Below, in pieces: positions 8,586 through 17,675 of a stretch of 64,000 bases of DNA (position 1 is the stretch's first letter; each line of letters opens with the position of its first letter). The notes beneath the pieces were generated by a model, which did not search any database, was not told the origin of the DNA, and was given only the letters and a program-made list of their open reading frames with translations. The stretch comes from VRUE01 sp963708115 (lineage in GTDB: Bacteria; Actinomycetota; Thermoleophilia; Solirubrobacterales; 70-9). The DNA is taken from NCBI GenBank assembly GCA_963708115.1, contig CAVPRX010000002.1, positions 434,001 to 498,000 of the forward strand, written 5' to 3'. A program made the position numbers and the translations under genes.

Positions 8586-10148
8586 CTAACTCCCGTATTT
8601 CGCCGCGGCCTGGCGCAGCGCTTCGTAAGCGGGCTTGTGCGAGCCATCGGAGCGCACGACGCCGTACCAGTTGTTGGTGCCGAAGTCGTGGTAGTTGAAG
8701 TAGATGACCTCGGCCACGTAGCCGGTGTCGTGGCACCAGGCGATGAAGTTGGTGACGTTGGCCGCCTGCTCAGACTCGCTCCACTGCAGGCTGTCCCCGG
8801 TGGAGGGTTGACCGACTGCGGTCGGCCAGCCGACCTCGGTGATGTAGATCGGCCCACCGGTCATCGCCCGCGCGCTTTCGATCCGGGCGCGGTTGCCGAG
8901 CGCCGAGCTGGCCTTGGAGCCGGTACCGCCGTAGGGGTGGACGATGAAGCCGTCCACGTAGGTCGCCCAGTCGGAGGTGTACCAGGCCTTGCCGAAGCTG
9001 AGGTCGTTTGAGCCGTCCAGGGTGCCGAGGATCTTCGGCGCCGCTTCGCCGTACTGAGCGTGGAAGGCGTCGTGGGTCTTCTTCAGCAGGTTCCGGTAGC
9101 AGACCGCGTTGGCGGAGCTGTTTGCGTTGGAACCCCAAAACCAGCTCCCCCCGGGCTCGTTGAGAGCCTCGATGACCGGCGTCTGGGTCGGGTTGGTGTT
9201 GGCCTTGTAGAAGGCCAGGTTTTCGGCGACCCAGGCGTCGGCGTTCAGTGCGCAGACGCCGCCGCTGTTGTAGGGGCCCGGGAAGTTCATCTGGATGCGC
9301 AGGCCGGCCTTCTTGAAGTTTTCAAGTGCCGAGACGCCCCGCTCGCTGTCATAGCGCACGGTGTTGACTGCGCTGCGCACATCGGCGGCACCCGAGGTGC
9401 CGTAGTTGCCGGCGTCGAGGCCGACGATCATCCCGGTTGGGTTGGGGCTGGGGGTCGGGCTCGGAGTCGGGGTGGGTTCGGGGGTCCCCGCCGGGGCGGG
9501 GGCGGCGGCGTTCGAGGTGGTGAAGCTGCGCGAGGCGGTGCTCGAGTTGCCCGCGGCGTCATAGGCGGTGGCGGTCACGGTGTGGCTGCCGTCGCTGACC
9601 TTGGTCGTGTCGAAAATGCAGTTCCAGGGAGCGTCGCTCTCGGTGTTTAGCTTCGTGCCGTCGACCTTGAAGACGACTTCCTCGATGCCACCGCTGTCGC
9701 TGGCGGACACCTCGCAGGCCGAGCCCTGCAGCTTGCCCTTGATCGTCGCTGCCGCGGCGGGGACCTTCCAGGCGACGGTCGGCGCGGTCGTGTCGCCGGC
9801 CGGGGTCGGGGCGGGAGTCGGTGCTGGCGTAGGAGCCGGAGCCGGGCTGGGGGTCGGCGCAGGCGCAGGCGCAGGGGTCGGGGCGGGAGCTGGCGCTGGC
9901 GCTGGCGCTGGCGCAGCGTCGGGTGGGGGAGGAAGTTGGGCCCCGCAGTGACGCACGGACGTGGCGCGGCGGCGATGCGCGGCGGCCCGCGCGGTCGCGG
10001 TGGTCGTGCCCCGCTCGGCTCGCTTAGTGCACCGAGGGGCGCTCTGCCTGGTGGAGGCCTGCGCGGAAACGGTCGCGATGCCCACGACGGCGAGCAGGCT
10101 CACGGCCAAGGCGAGGATTGCGATCCGGCTTGCGCTGAGGGACTTCAA
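8586..10148 (-). CDS. Secreted clan-A-like glycoside hydrolase with Ala/Pro linker and Ig-like domain
   Basis: In order the protein has a signal peptide (hydrophobic run about residues 8-28), a basic region, a long Ala-Pro-rich linker (about residues 75-120) and an Ig-like domain (about 125-215, with DGSHTVTATAYDAAGNSS, a Big_9-type sequence). A second Pro-rich linker and a TIM-barrel catalytic domain follow. The likely acid/base glutamate is in VIEALNEPGG and the likely nucleophile in IYITEVGWPT, as in clan A glycosidases. The TTG start at 10148 is preceded by AAGGAGAAGACA, a good ribosome site. It is an exported enzyme in a polysaccharide locus and could trim or release the polymer. The substrate is unknown. 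Confidence 0.8.
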   Translation of the reverse strand: MKSLSASRIAILALAVSLLAVVGIATVSAQASTRQSAPRCTKRAERGTTTATARAAAHRRRATSVRHCGAQLPPPPDAAPAPAPAPAPAPTPAPAPAPTPSPAPAPTPAPTPAPTPAGDTTAPTVAWKVPAAAATIKGKLQGSACEVSASDSGGIEEVVFKVDGTKLNTESDAPWNCIFDTTKVSDGSHTVTATAYDAAGNSSTASRSFTTSNAAAPAPAGTPEPTPTPSPTPSPNPTGMIVGLDAGNYGTSGAADVRSAVNTVRYDSERGVSALENFKKAGLRIQMNFPGPYNSGGVCALNADAWVAENLAFYKANTNPTQTPVIEALNEPGGSWFWGSNANSSANAVCYRNLLKKTHDAFHAQYGEAAPKILGTLDGSNDLSFGKAWYTSDWATYVDGFIVHPYGGTGSKASSALGNRARIESARAMTGGPIYITEVGWPTAVGQPSTGDSLQWSESEQAANVTNFIAWCHDTGYVAEVIYFNYHDFGTNNWYGVVRSDGSHKPAYEALRQAAAKYGS

Positions 10149-10343
10149 TGTCTTCTCCTTCGGTAGCCGGGCTGCCTCGAGAGGCCCCTTGCTTTGCGAC
10201 CCCGCCTCGCGACGGGTGTGCCTTTGTCGGGAGTCGCGTAACTTGCGTCCCCGAATTCATTGGTTCATCGGATCGCAAAACCCGATTGCGCAGGTGGTTC
10301 CCCACAACTGGACGCATGTCCAGCCGTGAACGACCCTCCGGGG

Positions 10344-11918
10344 CTAGCCGCGGTAGTTCTGCACGGCGGCTTGCACGATCGAGTAGGCCGGCTTAGGCGT
10401 GCCGTTCTGGCGCAAGAGCCCGAACTGCAGCTCACGATCGCCGCTGTTGGTGCCGCGATCGAGGAGCTGGAAGATCGAGACCATCTCGATCTTCCATTCG
10501 GGATGACTGACGATCGCGGCGATCATCTCGGCCAGGTGCTCGGCCTGCGTTTCCTCATCGACGCACTCATCCCCGCAGTTTGCGGTGGACTCTCCGTACT
10601 CGGTGATGAAGATCGGCTTGTTCGCCGCGCCCTGCTCGTTCATCCGTTGTCGCAGCGCTTCGATCCGCCCGAAGGGACCCGCCGGGCTGACCTCGGCCGG
10701 GTCGTGCCCGTACCAGTAGGGGTGGTCGGCGAAGGCGTAGAAGAGCGAGTTGAGGTCGGGGATGCGCTGGTAGAGCGTGTCTATCCAGGAGGTGTCGTTG
10801 CCGTAGACGCGGCTGTCGAGGATCATCTTCGCCGGTAGCCCGAGGCGTGCGACTTCTTCGAGGGTGGGCCGCACCGTGTCGGCGTACTCGCTCGCCGTCA
10901 TGCCGCCGAAGTAGGGCTCGTTGCCGAGCTCGAAGGTCTGCATCGCGTAGCGAGCTTCGTCCAGTTCGGGATGCTCTTTCCAGAAGCTGCCGCCGAGGCC
11001 GTAGCGGCGGATGAAAGCCACCACCCATTCGCGGTAGTGGGTCGGATCGCCGAGTTCGTTCTCGCCGAGCAGGGCGTGGATGCGGGTGTGGACTTCCTCT
11101 GCCGCCTTCACGACCAGGTCGTCCTGGGCGTCGACGGGCCGGGAGGTGTTCCACTCGTGGCGAGTGACGGCTGCACCCAACTGGGCCCGGTAGGTGGTTT
11201 CGGCATCGCTCCAGCCGCCGTAGCCGCCGTCGATCGAGAGGGTGAGGGCGCCTGAGGCTGGTGGGGGCGGCGGCGGAGGGGTCGGTTCCGGTTCCGGTTC
11301 GGGTTCTGGCGATGGCGCAGGTTCGGGTTCGGGTTCGGGCTCCGGCGATGGTGCAGGTTCCGGCTCTGGTTCGGGTGCCGGTTCAGATTCTGGTTCTTGT
11401 GGCGGGTTCGGGTGCGACGTTTCGGGAGGGGGTGGCACGGATTCGGGCGGGCGGGGCGGTTCGGCCGCCGGCGGGGTGGGCGAACCCGTTTCTGGCGCCG
11501 GCTCGCCGGGCGCGGCCACCGAGTGCTGGGGATCGGCCCCGACGAGAACCGGTGCCACGGACTGGGGGCCCTGCGGGAGGCCGGGAGGGGCGGGAGCCGG
11601 CGACGCGGGCCGGTGGGGAGATTTGACTGCAACCGACGAGGAGAGCCCGACGAGGCGATGATGGTGGCCCTGTCTGTTGGAGGCAACACCGACCGACGCC
11701 TGCCAGACGTGGGATCCGCGGCGCTCGCCGGCCAGGTCGCTCCGGCAGTCGCCGATGCAGTCGCGGCGATACAGCGTCGGCATCTCGCTGGCGACCCGCT
11801 GGGCCACGTACGACGTGGAGGGGAACTGGCCAGCCGTCGTGTGGTCGACACCGAACGCGGCGCCGACCAGCGCTGCGACTAGAGCAACTGCGCGCAATGA
11901 CGGGCTAATCCTCCACAT
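10344..11918 (-). CDS. Secreted clan-A-like glycoside hydrolase with Pro-Glu repeat linker
   Basis: The 524-residue protein has an N-terminal signal sequence (MWRISPSLRAVALVAALVGA), a long Pro-rich middle that turns into a Pro-Glu repeat (about residues 165-220, with a PSPEPEPEPEPA unit present twice) and a catalytic domain. The catalytic part has TFELGNEPYFGG (acid/base Glu) and IFITEYGES (nucleophile Glu), the layout of clan A TIM-barrel glycosidases. It is closely related to the next gene, sharing MTASEYADTVRPTLEE and VYGNDTSW. The linker probably spans the cell wall. No carbohydrate-binding domain was recognised. Family number and substrate are uncertain. Confidence 0.8.
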   Translation of the reverse strand: MWRISPSLRAVALVAALVGAAFGVDHTTAGQFPSTSYVAQRVASEMPTLYRRDCIGDCRSDLAGERRGSHVWQASVGVASNRQGHHHRLVGLSSSVAVKSPHRPASPAPAPPGLPQGPQSVAPVLVGADPQHSVAAPGEPAPETGSPTPPAAEPPRPPESVPPPPETSHPNPPQEPESEPAPEPEPEPAPSPEPEPEPEPAPSPEPEPEPEPTPPPPPPPASGALTLSIDGGYGGWSDAETTYRAQLGAAVTRHEWNTSRPVDAQDDLVVKAAEEVHTRIHALLGENELGDPTHYREWVVAFIRRYGLGGSFWKEHPELDEARYAMQTFELGNEPYFGGMTASEYADTVRPTLEEVARLGLPAKMILDSRVYGNDTSWIDTLYQRIPDLNSLFYAFADHPYWYGHDPAEVSPAGPFGRIEALRQRMNEQGAANKPIFITEYGESTANCGDECVDEETQAEHLAEMIAAIVSHPEWKIEMVSIFQLLDRGTNSGDRELQFGLLRQNGTPKPAYSIVQAAVQNYRG

Positions 11919-11986
11919 CCATCACCGATGTTGACGCATCGCTACGACATTTGTCGAGCAGGCGGCAGCCGGCGGGGGAGCGGGCG

Positions 11987-13252
11987 TCAGCCTCGGTACT
12001 GCTGCATTGCTGCCTCGACGATCCCGTAGGCGGGCTTCTCCGAGCCGTCTTCGCGCAGCAGGCCGAACTGGCGCTCGCGGTCGCTGCTGTCGGTTCCGCG
12101 ATCGCGGAGCTGGAAGACGGAGAGCATTTCAACGCCCCATGCAGGGTGCGCGGTGACCGCGGAGATCATCTCCTGAAGGTGTTCGGCCTGGGTCTGCTCG
12201 CTGACGCACTCTTCGCCACAGGCCGCGGTCGACTCGCCGTACTCGGTGATGAAGATCGGCTTCGTGGCGGCTCCCTGTTCGATCATCCCCTTGCGCAGGG
12301 TTTCGATCCGGCCGAAGGGGCCGGCTGCGCTCGACTCGGCCGGATCGTGCCCGTACCAGTAGGGGTGGTCGGCGAAGGCGTAGAAGAGCGAGTTGAGGTC
12401 GGGGATGCGCTGGTAGAGCGTGTCCATCCAGGAGGTGTCGTTGCCGTAGACGCGGCTGTCGAGGATTACCTTGACCGGCAGGCCGAGCCTGTGGATTTCT
12501 TCCAGCGTGGGTCGCACCGTGTCGGCATATTCGCTCGCCGTCATGCCGCCGAAGTAGGGCTCGTTGCCGAGCTCGACGCTGGTGATCGCGTAGCGGGAGC
12601 CGTCGAGCTCGGGGTGGGCGCTCCAGAAAGCGCCGCCGGGCCCGTAGCGCTTGATGAACTCGATGACCCATTCGCGGTAGTGCGTCGCGTCGCCGAGGTC
12701 GTTTTCGCCGAGCAGGGCGTGGATGCGGGTGTGGATCTCCCCGACGGCGGTTTCGACGACGTCGTCCTGCTCGTCGACCGGCTCGGAGATGTCCCACTCG
12801 TGTCGGGTGACTGCCGCGCCGAGGGTTTTGCGCTCTTCGGTTTCGATGTCGCTCCAACCGGTGTAGCCGCCGTCGATGGCGAGGACCAGCGGGCCGGTTT
12901 CGGGGAGCGGCACGCTCTGGGTCGCCGTGGAGGGGCGCGAGTGACGGCGCAGGTTTTTCAAGCAGCGGCGGCGCAGCGTCTTGGCACGGCGCTTCATCCT
13001 GGTGCTGGCGGCGCGTGACTTCGGCGCGGCCTTGGCGCTGGTGGTCGCCTCGGGGGAGGAGCGCAGGACCTTGCGCTTGGCGCGGCGGGCGCAGACCCCG
13101 GCGATCCCCGTGGCCTTGTCGCCGCTCCCGACGGCAATGGCGTTGCCGAGTCGCGGCGCTGGGCTTGCCAGGGCGACGGCGGCTCCGGAGACGGCGCAGA
13201 GGCACGCCACGACGAGGGCGGCGAGGAGGAGGCGGTGGAGAGGGGAGACCAT
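11987..13252 (-). CDS. Secreted clan-A-like glycoside hydrolase (paralogue of the preceding enzyme)
   Basis: The 421-residue protein starts at ATG 13252, chosen because GAGGGG lies six bases upstream. The signal sequence is MVSPLHRLLLAALVVACLCA. A short basic linker (KRRAKTLRRRCLKNLRRHS) replaces the Pro-Glu repeat of its neighbour. The catalytic domain is near-identical in layout: VELGNEPYFGG carries the putative acid/base and IFITEYGEST the putative nucleophile, and VYGNDTSWMDTLYQRIPDL is shared. The pair looks like a tandem duplication whose linkers have diverged. It is exported and likely acts on the polymer made by this locus, which is inferred from context. Confidence 0.8.
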   Translation of the reverse strand: MVSPLHRLLLAALVVACLCAVSGAAVALASPAPRLGNAIAVGSGDKATGIAGVCARRAKRKVLRSSPEATTSAKAAPKSRAASTRMKRRAKTLRRRCLKNLRRHSRPSTATQSVPLPETGPLVLAIDGGYTGWSDIETEERKTLGAAVTRHEWDISEPVDEQDDVVETAVGEIHTRIHALLGENDLGDATHYREWVIEFIKRYGPGGAFWSAHPELDGSRYAITSVELGNEPYFGGMTASEYADTVRPTLEEIHRLGLPVKVILDSRVYGNDTSWMDTLYQRIPDLNSLFYAFADHPYWYGHDPAESSAAGPFGRIETLRKGMIEQGAATKPIFITEYGESTAACGEECVSEQTQAEHLQEMISAVTAHPAWGVEMLSVFQLRDRGTDSSDRERQFGLLREDGSEKPAYGIVEAAMQQYRG

Positions 13253-13362
13253 GACGATCCCCTCATCGGGCGCTGGAAGGCCCCTTCCCAAGGCCGCCAC
13301 GCCTGCGTCTGGACGTATGTACTAGTCCATGCGGCTAGCCTGCAAAGACGCTTGCGAGTCGG

Positions 13363-13510
13363 AGCGAGATGGCGGGTGCGCCTCTGCGGGAATTGACACC
13401 CCAGCGCTGCGCGCTGGGGTGAATCTGGTGCGCGGCTGCGCCGCGCAGGTGCCGGATTGCATTTCCGCCGCTTCGCGACATTCCCGCAGAGGCACACCCG
13501 CCATCTCGCT
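13363..13510. repeat. Inverted repeat unit 1 (31-base arms) enclosing two hairpins
   Basis: The arms 13363-13393 and 13480-13510 pair at 30 of 31 bases. Between them are a perfect 11-bp hairpin with TGC loop (13397-13421) and a 7-bp hairpin with TGC loop (13430-13446). The inner sequence 13452-13482 recurs in reverse at 13653-13683. Confidence 0.85.
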
Positions 13511-13742
13511 AAGCCACCGGAGCTTCGATGCTCTCACCTTGAGCGCCTTGCTCGCCCCCAGGGCTCATGAGCTTCAGAACCCTGGATCGCCTTCGAAGCC
13601 TGAGCCCGTGCCGGCGATCGCTCAGCGAGGGAGGCCGGCCGTCCTGCAGGCGAATGTCGCGAAGCGGCGGAAATGCAATCCGGTTTTCGCGCGGCCGCAG
13701 GCCGCGCTCTTCATCTATCCCACGCGCCTTGCGCGTGGGATA
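13452..13742. repeat. Inverted repeat unit 2 with perfect 31-base arms and flanking hairpins
   Basis: 13452-13482 and 13653-13683 are perfect reverse complements over 31 bases. Beyond the second arm come a hairpin at 13689-13707 (8-bp stem, GCA loop) and one at 13716-13742 (12-bp stem, CTT loop). The order hairpin, hairpin, 31-mer is therefore the same, mirrored, in both units. This suggests two inverted copies of one roughly 100-base mobile or REP-like element. Confidence 0.8.
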
Positions 13743-13802
13743 TCAATTCGACTGCAGGGCGGCCAGTCTCCCTCGCCCGGGGATCGGGGAATCGAGACGG
13801 CG

Positions 13803-14780
13803 CTAGGGAGTGTTGCGGTGCTCGGCGGCGAAGGGATCGCCGAAAGCACCGTCATCGAGCCCTTTGGCGACCTCGGCGACGCCGTCTGGGACCTTCATCG
13901 TCAGCTCGAAGCCCAGCCGCTCGCGGATCTTCTCGAAGGCGACCTTGTAGTCGCGCGGGTCCTCATCGCGGTGGACGTAGCTCACATTCCCCCGCGGGAC
14001 GATGCCGGAGATGATCTCGACCAGGTCGAGCTTGCGGTAGTTCTCGTCGCTGTCGCCGACGTTGAAGACGTCGCCGCCGACCTCCGCCGGCCCTGCCTCG
14101 AGCACCCTGACGATTCCCCGCGCCGCGTCGCGCACGTGCACGTAGGGCCGCCAGAACTGCTCGCCGAAGACTTCCAGGTCGCGGTCGTCCCAGAGTTCGC
14201 GCGTGAACTCGTTGACGGTCAGATCGAAGCGCATCCGCGCCGCCGCGCCGTACACCGTCGCGAAGCGCAGGCAGGTCGGCACCGTCGGCCCGCTGCCGTT
14301 CTCCAACAGCATTTTCTCGATCTCGACCTTCTGTTCGGCGTAGAGGGAGACCGGTGCGAGCGGGGCCTCCTCGTCGACCGGCGTCTCCGGGTCGGCCATG
14401 CGCCCGTAGTTGGAGCAAGTCGAGGCGAAGATCAGGTGGGCGACGCCGGCAGCTCCCGCGTCCTCGATCAGGGAGCGGGTCGCCTCGACGTTGGTCTCGC
14501 GGGCCAGCTCGGGATCGCGAGCGCAGGCCGGGTCACCGACGATCGCCGCAAGGTGTACGACTGCCTTGGCTCCCTGCAGCGCTGCGCGCCGGGCCTCGGC
14601 ATCGCGGATGTCGGCGATCGTCGCCTTGGCACCGCGGCCTTCGAGATCCTTGGCAATGTCCTCCTGGCCGTGCAAGAGGCTGTCGAGCAGCCGCACCTCG
14701 CAACCCGCATCGAGAAGGGCACCGACGACCTCGGCGCCGACGTAGCCGGCCCCTCCCGTGACCAGAACCGGCCCGTTCAC
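13803..14780 (-). CDS. NAD-dependent epimerase/dehydratase (extended SDR)
   Basis: The 325-residue extended short-chain dehydrogenase has LVTGGAGYVGAEVV at residues 6-19 (NAD-binding GxxGxxG), VVHLAAIVGDPA, a catalytic serine region FASTCSNYG and a YxxxK motif (LYAEQK, near residue 146). It converts a nucleotide sugar, for example by epimerisation or dehydration, to feed the glycosyltransferases. The ATG start at 14780 overlaps the stop of the upstream glycosyltransferase by 4 bases, so the two are co-translated. The precise sugar is not readable; relatives are often annotated as UDP- or GDP-sugar epimerases. Confidence 0.85.
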   Translation of the reverse strand: MNGPVLVTGGAGYVGAEVVGALLDAGCEVRLLDSLLHGQEDIAKDLEGRGAKATIADIRDAEARRAALQGAKAVVHLAAIVGDPACARDPELARETNVEATRSLIEDAGAAGVAHLIFASTCSNYGRMADPETPVDEEAPLAPVSLYAEQKVEIEKMLLENGSGPTVPTCLRFATVYGAAARMRFDLTVNEFTRELWDDRDLEVFGEQFWRPYVHVRDAARGIVRVLEAGPAEVGGDVFNVGDSDENYRKLDLVEIISGIVPRGNVSYVHRDEDPRDYKVAFEKIRERLGFELTMKVPDGVAEVAKGLDDGAFGDPFAAEHRNTP

Positions 14781-15892
14781 GCAACCACCCCCTGTTTGTC
14801 TGCAAAGTTTTGAACTAGATCGGTGAACCGCTGTCGAAAGGCCGCTGCGCTGAAGCGTTGGGCGTGCTCTTGGATCGCCTTCTGGTCGAAGCGGTGGAAG
14901 TCCACCTCACGTAGCGGTTCGGCCAGCGCCGCGGCGCTCTCGCCCTCGACCAGCACTCCGGTGCGTCCGTCGACGACGGTTTCGCAAGCGCCCCCCTGCC
15001 CGACGGCGACCACAGGCCGCCCGGCGGCCTGCGCCTCGACGGCGGCGATTCCGAACTCCTCGATGTTGGGGACGACCAGCGCCACGCTGCGAGCATAGAG
15101 ATCGGCAAGGCTGTCATCGTCGACGCTGCCAAGCAGCTCGACCCGCTGGCCCGCGTAGCGCTCGCGCAGGCGCGCCAGGTCGGGTCCTTCGCCGACGATC
15201 TTGATTGGTCGTCCGGCGAGCAGGGCGGCTTCGATCGCCACCTCGACCCGCTTGTGGGGGACGACCTGACCGACGAAGAGGACGAAGTCCTCGGGTTCCG
15301 CGAGCGAGAAGCGCTCGACTGCGACCGGCGGGTGGACAACCGTGGAATCGCGACCGTAGATCCTCTCGATCCGCTCCTGGGTAATGGCCGAGTTGGCGAC
15401 GTAGTGGGTTACGCGCCCGGCCGCCTCGAGATCCCAGTCGCGGATCCTGGCCAGCGCCCGGCGCATCAGCGGCCGGGCGCCGGGCGGGCACTCAGCCAGC
15501 GCGCGTGCTTGCTCGAACCAGGCGTAGCGGAAGGGGCTGTGGCAGTAGCAGACGTGCACTGCGCCGGGGTCGGGCCGGACGCCGTGGGCGAAGGCGCTGC
15601 TGCTCGAGACGACCACTTGCCGTCCCTCGAGGGCAAGGTGCTCCGCGGCGCGTGGAAAGAAGGGCAGCAGGTATCGGAAGCGGCTCTGACGGGCGCCGAG
15701 GTGCTGTAGATAGGAAGGCCGGACGTGGCGGCCCCGAAAGCCGCTGTCCACCGCGGGGCCGTCGTAGAGCAGGGTGGAGATCGGCGCCTCGGGCCAGCAG
15801 GCGGCTATCTCGGCAAACGTGCGCTCCGCCCCCCGCATGACCAGCAGGTAATCGTGGACGAGAGCGGGGCTGAGGTGGCTAGTAGGCGCCAC
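14777..15892 (-). CDS. GT4 glycosyltransferase, mannosyltransferase-like
   Basis: This 371-residue GT-B enzyme has LVHDYLLVMRGAERTFAEIA at the start, HVCYCHSPFRYAWF in the acceptor half, VLFVGQVVPHKRVEVAIEAA at the domain linker and VPNIEEFGIAAVEAQAAGRP as the donor-site signature. This set is typical of WbaZ/mannosyltransferase-like members of family 4. It overlaps the polyprenyl-phosphate transferase gene upstream by 14 bases and the epimerase gene by 4. It probably adds an early sugar of the repeat unit, given its place directly after the initiating transferase gene. Sugar identity is inference. Confidence 0.85.
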   Translation of the reverse strand: MAPTSHLSPALVHDYLLVMRGAERTFAEIAACWPEAPISTLLYDGPAVDSGFRGRHVRPSYLQHLGARQSRFRYLLPFFPRAAEHLALEGRQVVVSSSSAFAHGVRPDPGAVHVCYCHSPFRYAWFEQARALAECPPGARPLMRRALARIRDWDLEAAGRVTHYVANSAITQERIERIYGRDSTVVHPPVAVERFSLAEPEDFVLFVGQVVPHKRVEVAIEAALLAGRPIKIVGEGPDLARLRERYAGQRVELLGSVDDDSLADLYARSVALVVPNIEEFGIAAVEAQAAGRPVVAVGQGGACETVVDGRTGVLVEGESAAALAEPLREVDFHRFDQKAIQEHAQRFSAAAFRQRFTDLVQNFADKQGVVA

Positions 15893-17360
15893 GCCCCGAC
15901 AGCACGGCCGGGAGGGTGGCCAGCAGGATCTCGACGTCGCGCGCCAACGACCAGCCGGCGACGTACTGGTAGTCGAAGCGGACCATCTCCTGGAAGGGGC
16001 TCTGCGAGCGCCCGTAGACCTGCCACGGCCCGGTCAGGCCGGGACGCAGCTCGAGGCGGCGCAGATGCCAGTCTTCTTCGAGCGCGGCGGTCTCGGGGAA
16101 GATCAGCGGCCGCGGGCCGACCAGGCTCATCTGGCCCATCAGCACGTTGAAGAGCTGCGGCAGCTCGTCTAGGGAGAAACGGCGGATGAAGCGACCGACC
16201 CGCGTAACACGGGGATCCTCGCGGATCTTGAACATGACACCGTCGGAAGCCTCGTTGAGTTCCCCCATGTCCGCCTTGCGTTTCTCCGCATCGGTGTACA
16301 TCGAGCGGAACTTGATCAGCTGGAAGCTGGAGTTGCCCCGGCCCGCCCGTGGCTGGCGGAAGAAGACCGGTCCGCGCGACTCGAGCTTCACCGCGATCGC
16401 GATCGCGATCATCAGCGGCGAGAAGAGGAGGATCAGCGCAAACGACCCGGCCGCGTCGAGCACGCGCTTCGCCGCGATCGACGCCGAGGTCAGCATCGGC
16501 GTACCGATCGAGAGCAGCGGCAGGCCGCCGACCTGGTCGAGTGCGCGCACGCCGTCGAGGAACTCGAAGAGCCGGGGGACGACGTCCACGGTCACGCCGG
16601 CGTCGCGACAGGCTCGGATCGACTCCAGCAGCTGCTCGTGACTGGCCTTCGAGAAGGCGATGATCACGCGGTCGATCCCCTGCGCCTCGATGATCGCGTC
16701 GAGATCGGCGAAGCGCCCCAGCCAGGGCAGGTCCGGACTGCCGATGTCGTGCACCTCGTCGTCGACGATGCCGACCGGGACGAGCCCGAACTGGACGTTG
16801 TTGCGGAGCTTCTTGACGACGTGCCCGGCGACGAAGCCTGAGCCGAGGATCAGCGTGCGCTGGCGCAGGTCCGGGGCGCGGTGGAGGCCGGCCCGCACGA
16901 TCGTGCGGGCGATGCCGGTCAGGACCGCGATTCCGGCGACCGTGAGGAAGGTCAGGGCGACCACCTCGTTGAGCCCGAGGAGTGACGCGAGGCCGAAGAG
17001 GGGCCAGGTGATCAGCATCAAGGTGACGAAGGCGCGCGGTATCTCGCTCACCGCTGACGCCCAGCTGGCCAGCTGGTCGCTGCGGTAAAGGCCGATGCTG
17101 AAGGCGGCGAGCGGCCAGAGGACGGTCGCGCCGGCCACATACGCCACCCCGCCCGGGCCGACCGAGGTCAGGCCGAGGATGAGGACCGCGATTGCCCCGG
17201 CGAAGCAGGCCGCCAGCGAGTCGGCGGTGAAGAGCATCCTGGCGAGCACGGCTCCGCGTCGCCGAGCCCGGCTCGTAGTGCCGCGGAGGGCAGCTGCGCC
17301 GTCCTCGTCTGCCTCGATGGCGGACGCCCCAGAGGCGTGGGTTGCGGTTGAGCTCTCCAT
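15879..17360 (-). CDS. Polyprenyl-phosphate sugar-1-phosphate transferase (initiating enzyme)
   Basis: The 493-residue protein has four to five N-terminal membrane segments (about residues 45-160), a nucleotide-binding-like middle domain (RTLILGSGFVAGHVVKKL) and a C-terminal bacterial sugar transferase domain: KRVLDAAGSFALILLFSP, then KFRSMYTDAE, SLDELPQLFNVL, GQMSLVGPRPL and LRPGLTGPWQV. These are hallmarks of the WcaJ/CpsE/EpsL type that load the first sugar phosphate onto undecaprenyl phosphate at the membrane. It heads the 17360-to-13803 operon and starts at ATG 17360, divergent from the second flippase. Confidence 0.92.
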   Translation of the reverse strand: MESSTATHASGASAIEADEDGAAALRGTTSRARRRGAVLARMLFTADSLAACFAGAIAVLILGLTSVGPGGVAYVAGATVLWPLAAFSIGLYRSDQLASWASAVSEIPRAFVTLMLITWPLFGLASLLGLNEVVALTFLTVAGIAVLTGIARTIVRAGLHRAPDLRQRTLILGSGFVAGHVVKKLRNNVQFGLVPVGIVDDEVHDIGSPDLPWLGRFADLDAIIEAQGIDRVIIAFSKASHEQLLESIRACRDAGVTVDVVPRLFEFLDGVRALDQVGGLPLLSIGTPMLTSASIAAKRVLDAAGSFALILLFSPLMIAIAIAVKLESRGPVFFRQPRAGRGNSSFQLIKFRSMYTDAEKRKADMGELNEASDGVMFKIREDPRVTRVGRFIRRFSLDELPQLFNVLMGQMSLVGPRPLIFPETAALEEDWHLRRLELRPGLTGPWQVYGRSQSPFQEMVRFDYQYVAGWSLARDVEILLATLPAVLSGRGAY

Positions 17361-17675
17361 TTTGGCTAAGTCAGTGGGGATTGAGGAGTACGGCAGGGGG
17401 CAGGGGTGGGGTCAAAATAGAGATGATCCGGGCAAAACTCCATCGGGAACAACAGATCGACAACAAGTGTGCCGGGCTGAAGCGCGCAATCAAGCGTGCA
17501 GAGCGAACTTCGTTGATCCCGTCGGACGAATATTCGAACTATTTTCGGAGCTGGGCCGCCGAAGGTACTCAATGCGCCTCGCCGGATATCTCCTGCGCGG
17601 CGGACGATACTGCCTGGGAAACCGGTGCGCCGGCCAGGCGTCATGGCGTCTGTCCGATCGGCTTGACTGGGCCTC
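17361..17675. other. Intergenic region between divergent polysaccharide genes
   Basis: 315 bases without a supportable gene, between the initiating transferase (minus) and the second flippase (plus). It must carry both promoters. It contains an AT-richer patch (about 17505-17550), but I could not identify a convincing -35/-10 pair or operator. Confidence 0.6.

Larger units (their letters stand above)
13253..13802. other. 550-base non-coding stretch rich in inverted repeats
   Basis: No credible gene was found here. Open frames crossing it are low-complexity and cut through perfect hairpins. It contains two 31-base inverted repeats that overlap each other in space (13363-13393 with 13480-13510, and 13452-13482 with 13653-13683) and at least four tight hairpins with 3-base loops. 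It lies between the third glycosidase and the epimerase gene, both on the minus strand. It may be a degenerate pair of REP-like elements. Confidence 0.8.

Noticed and set aside
9785..9920. Non-coding tandem repeat (satellite)
   Set aside because: The repeats encode the Ala-Pro linker of an exported glycosidase in frame; the same holds for the Pro-Glu repeat at 11271-11395.
13363..13742. CRISPR array
   Set aside because: Repeats are inverted, not regularly spaced direct repeats; there are no spacers and no cas genes.
13329..14813. Plus-strand open frame across the repeat region and epimerase
   Set aside because: It runs through perfect hairpins and then lies antisense to an SDR gene with full catalytic motifs.
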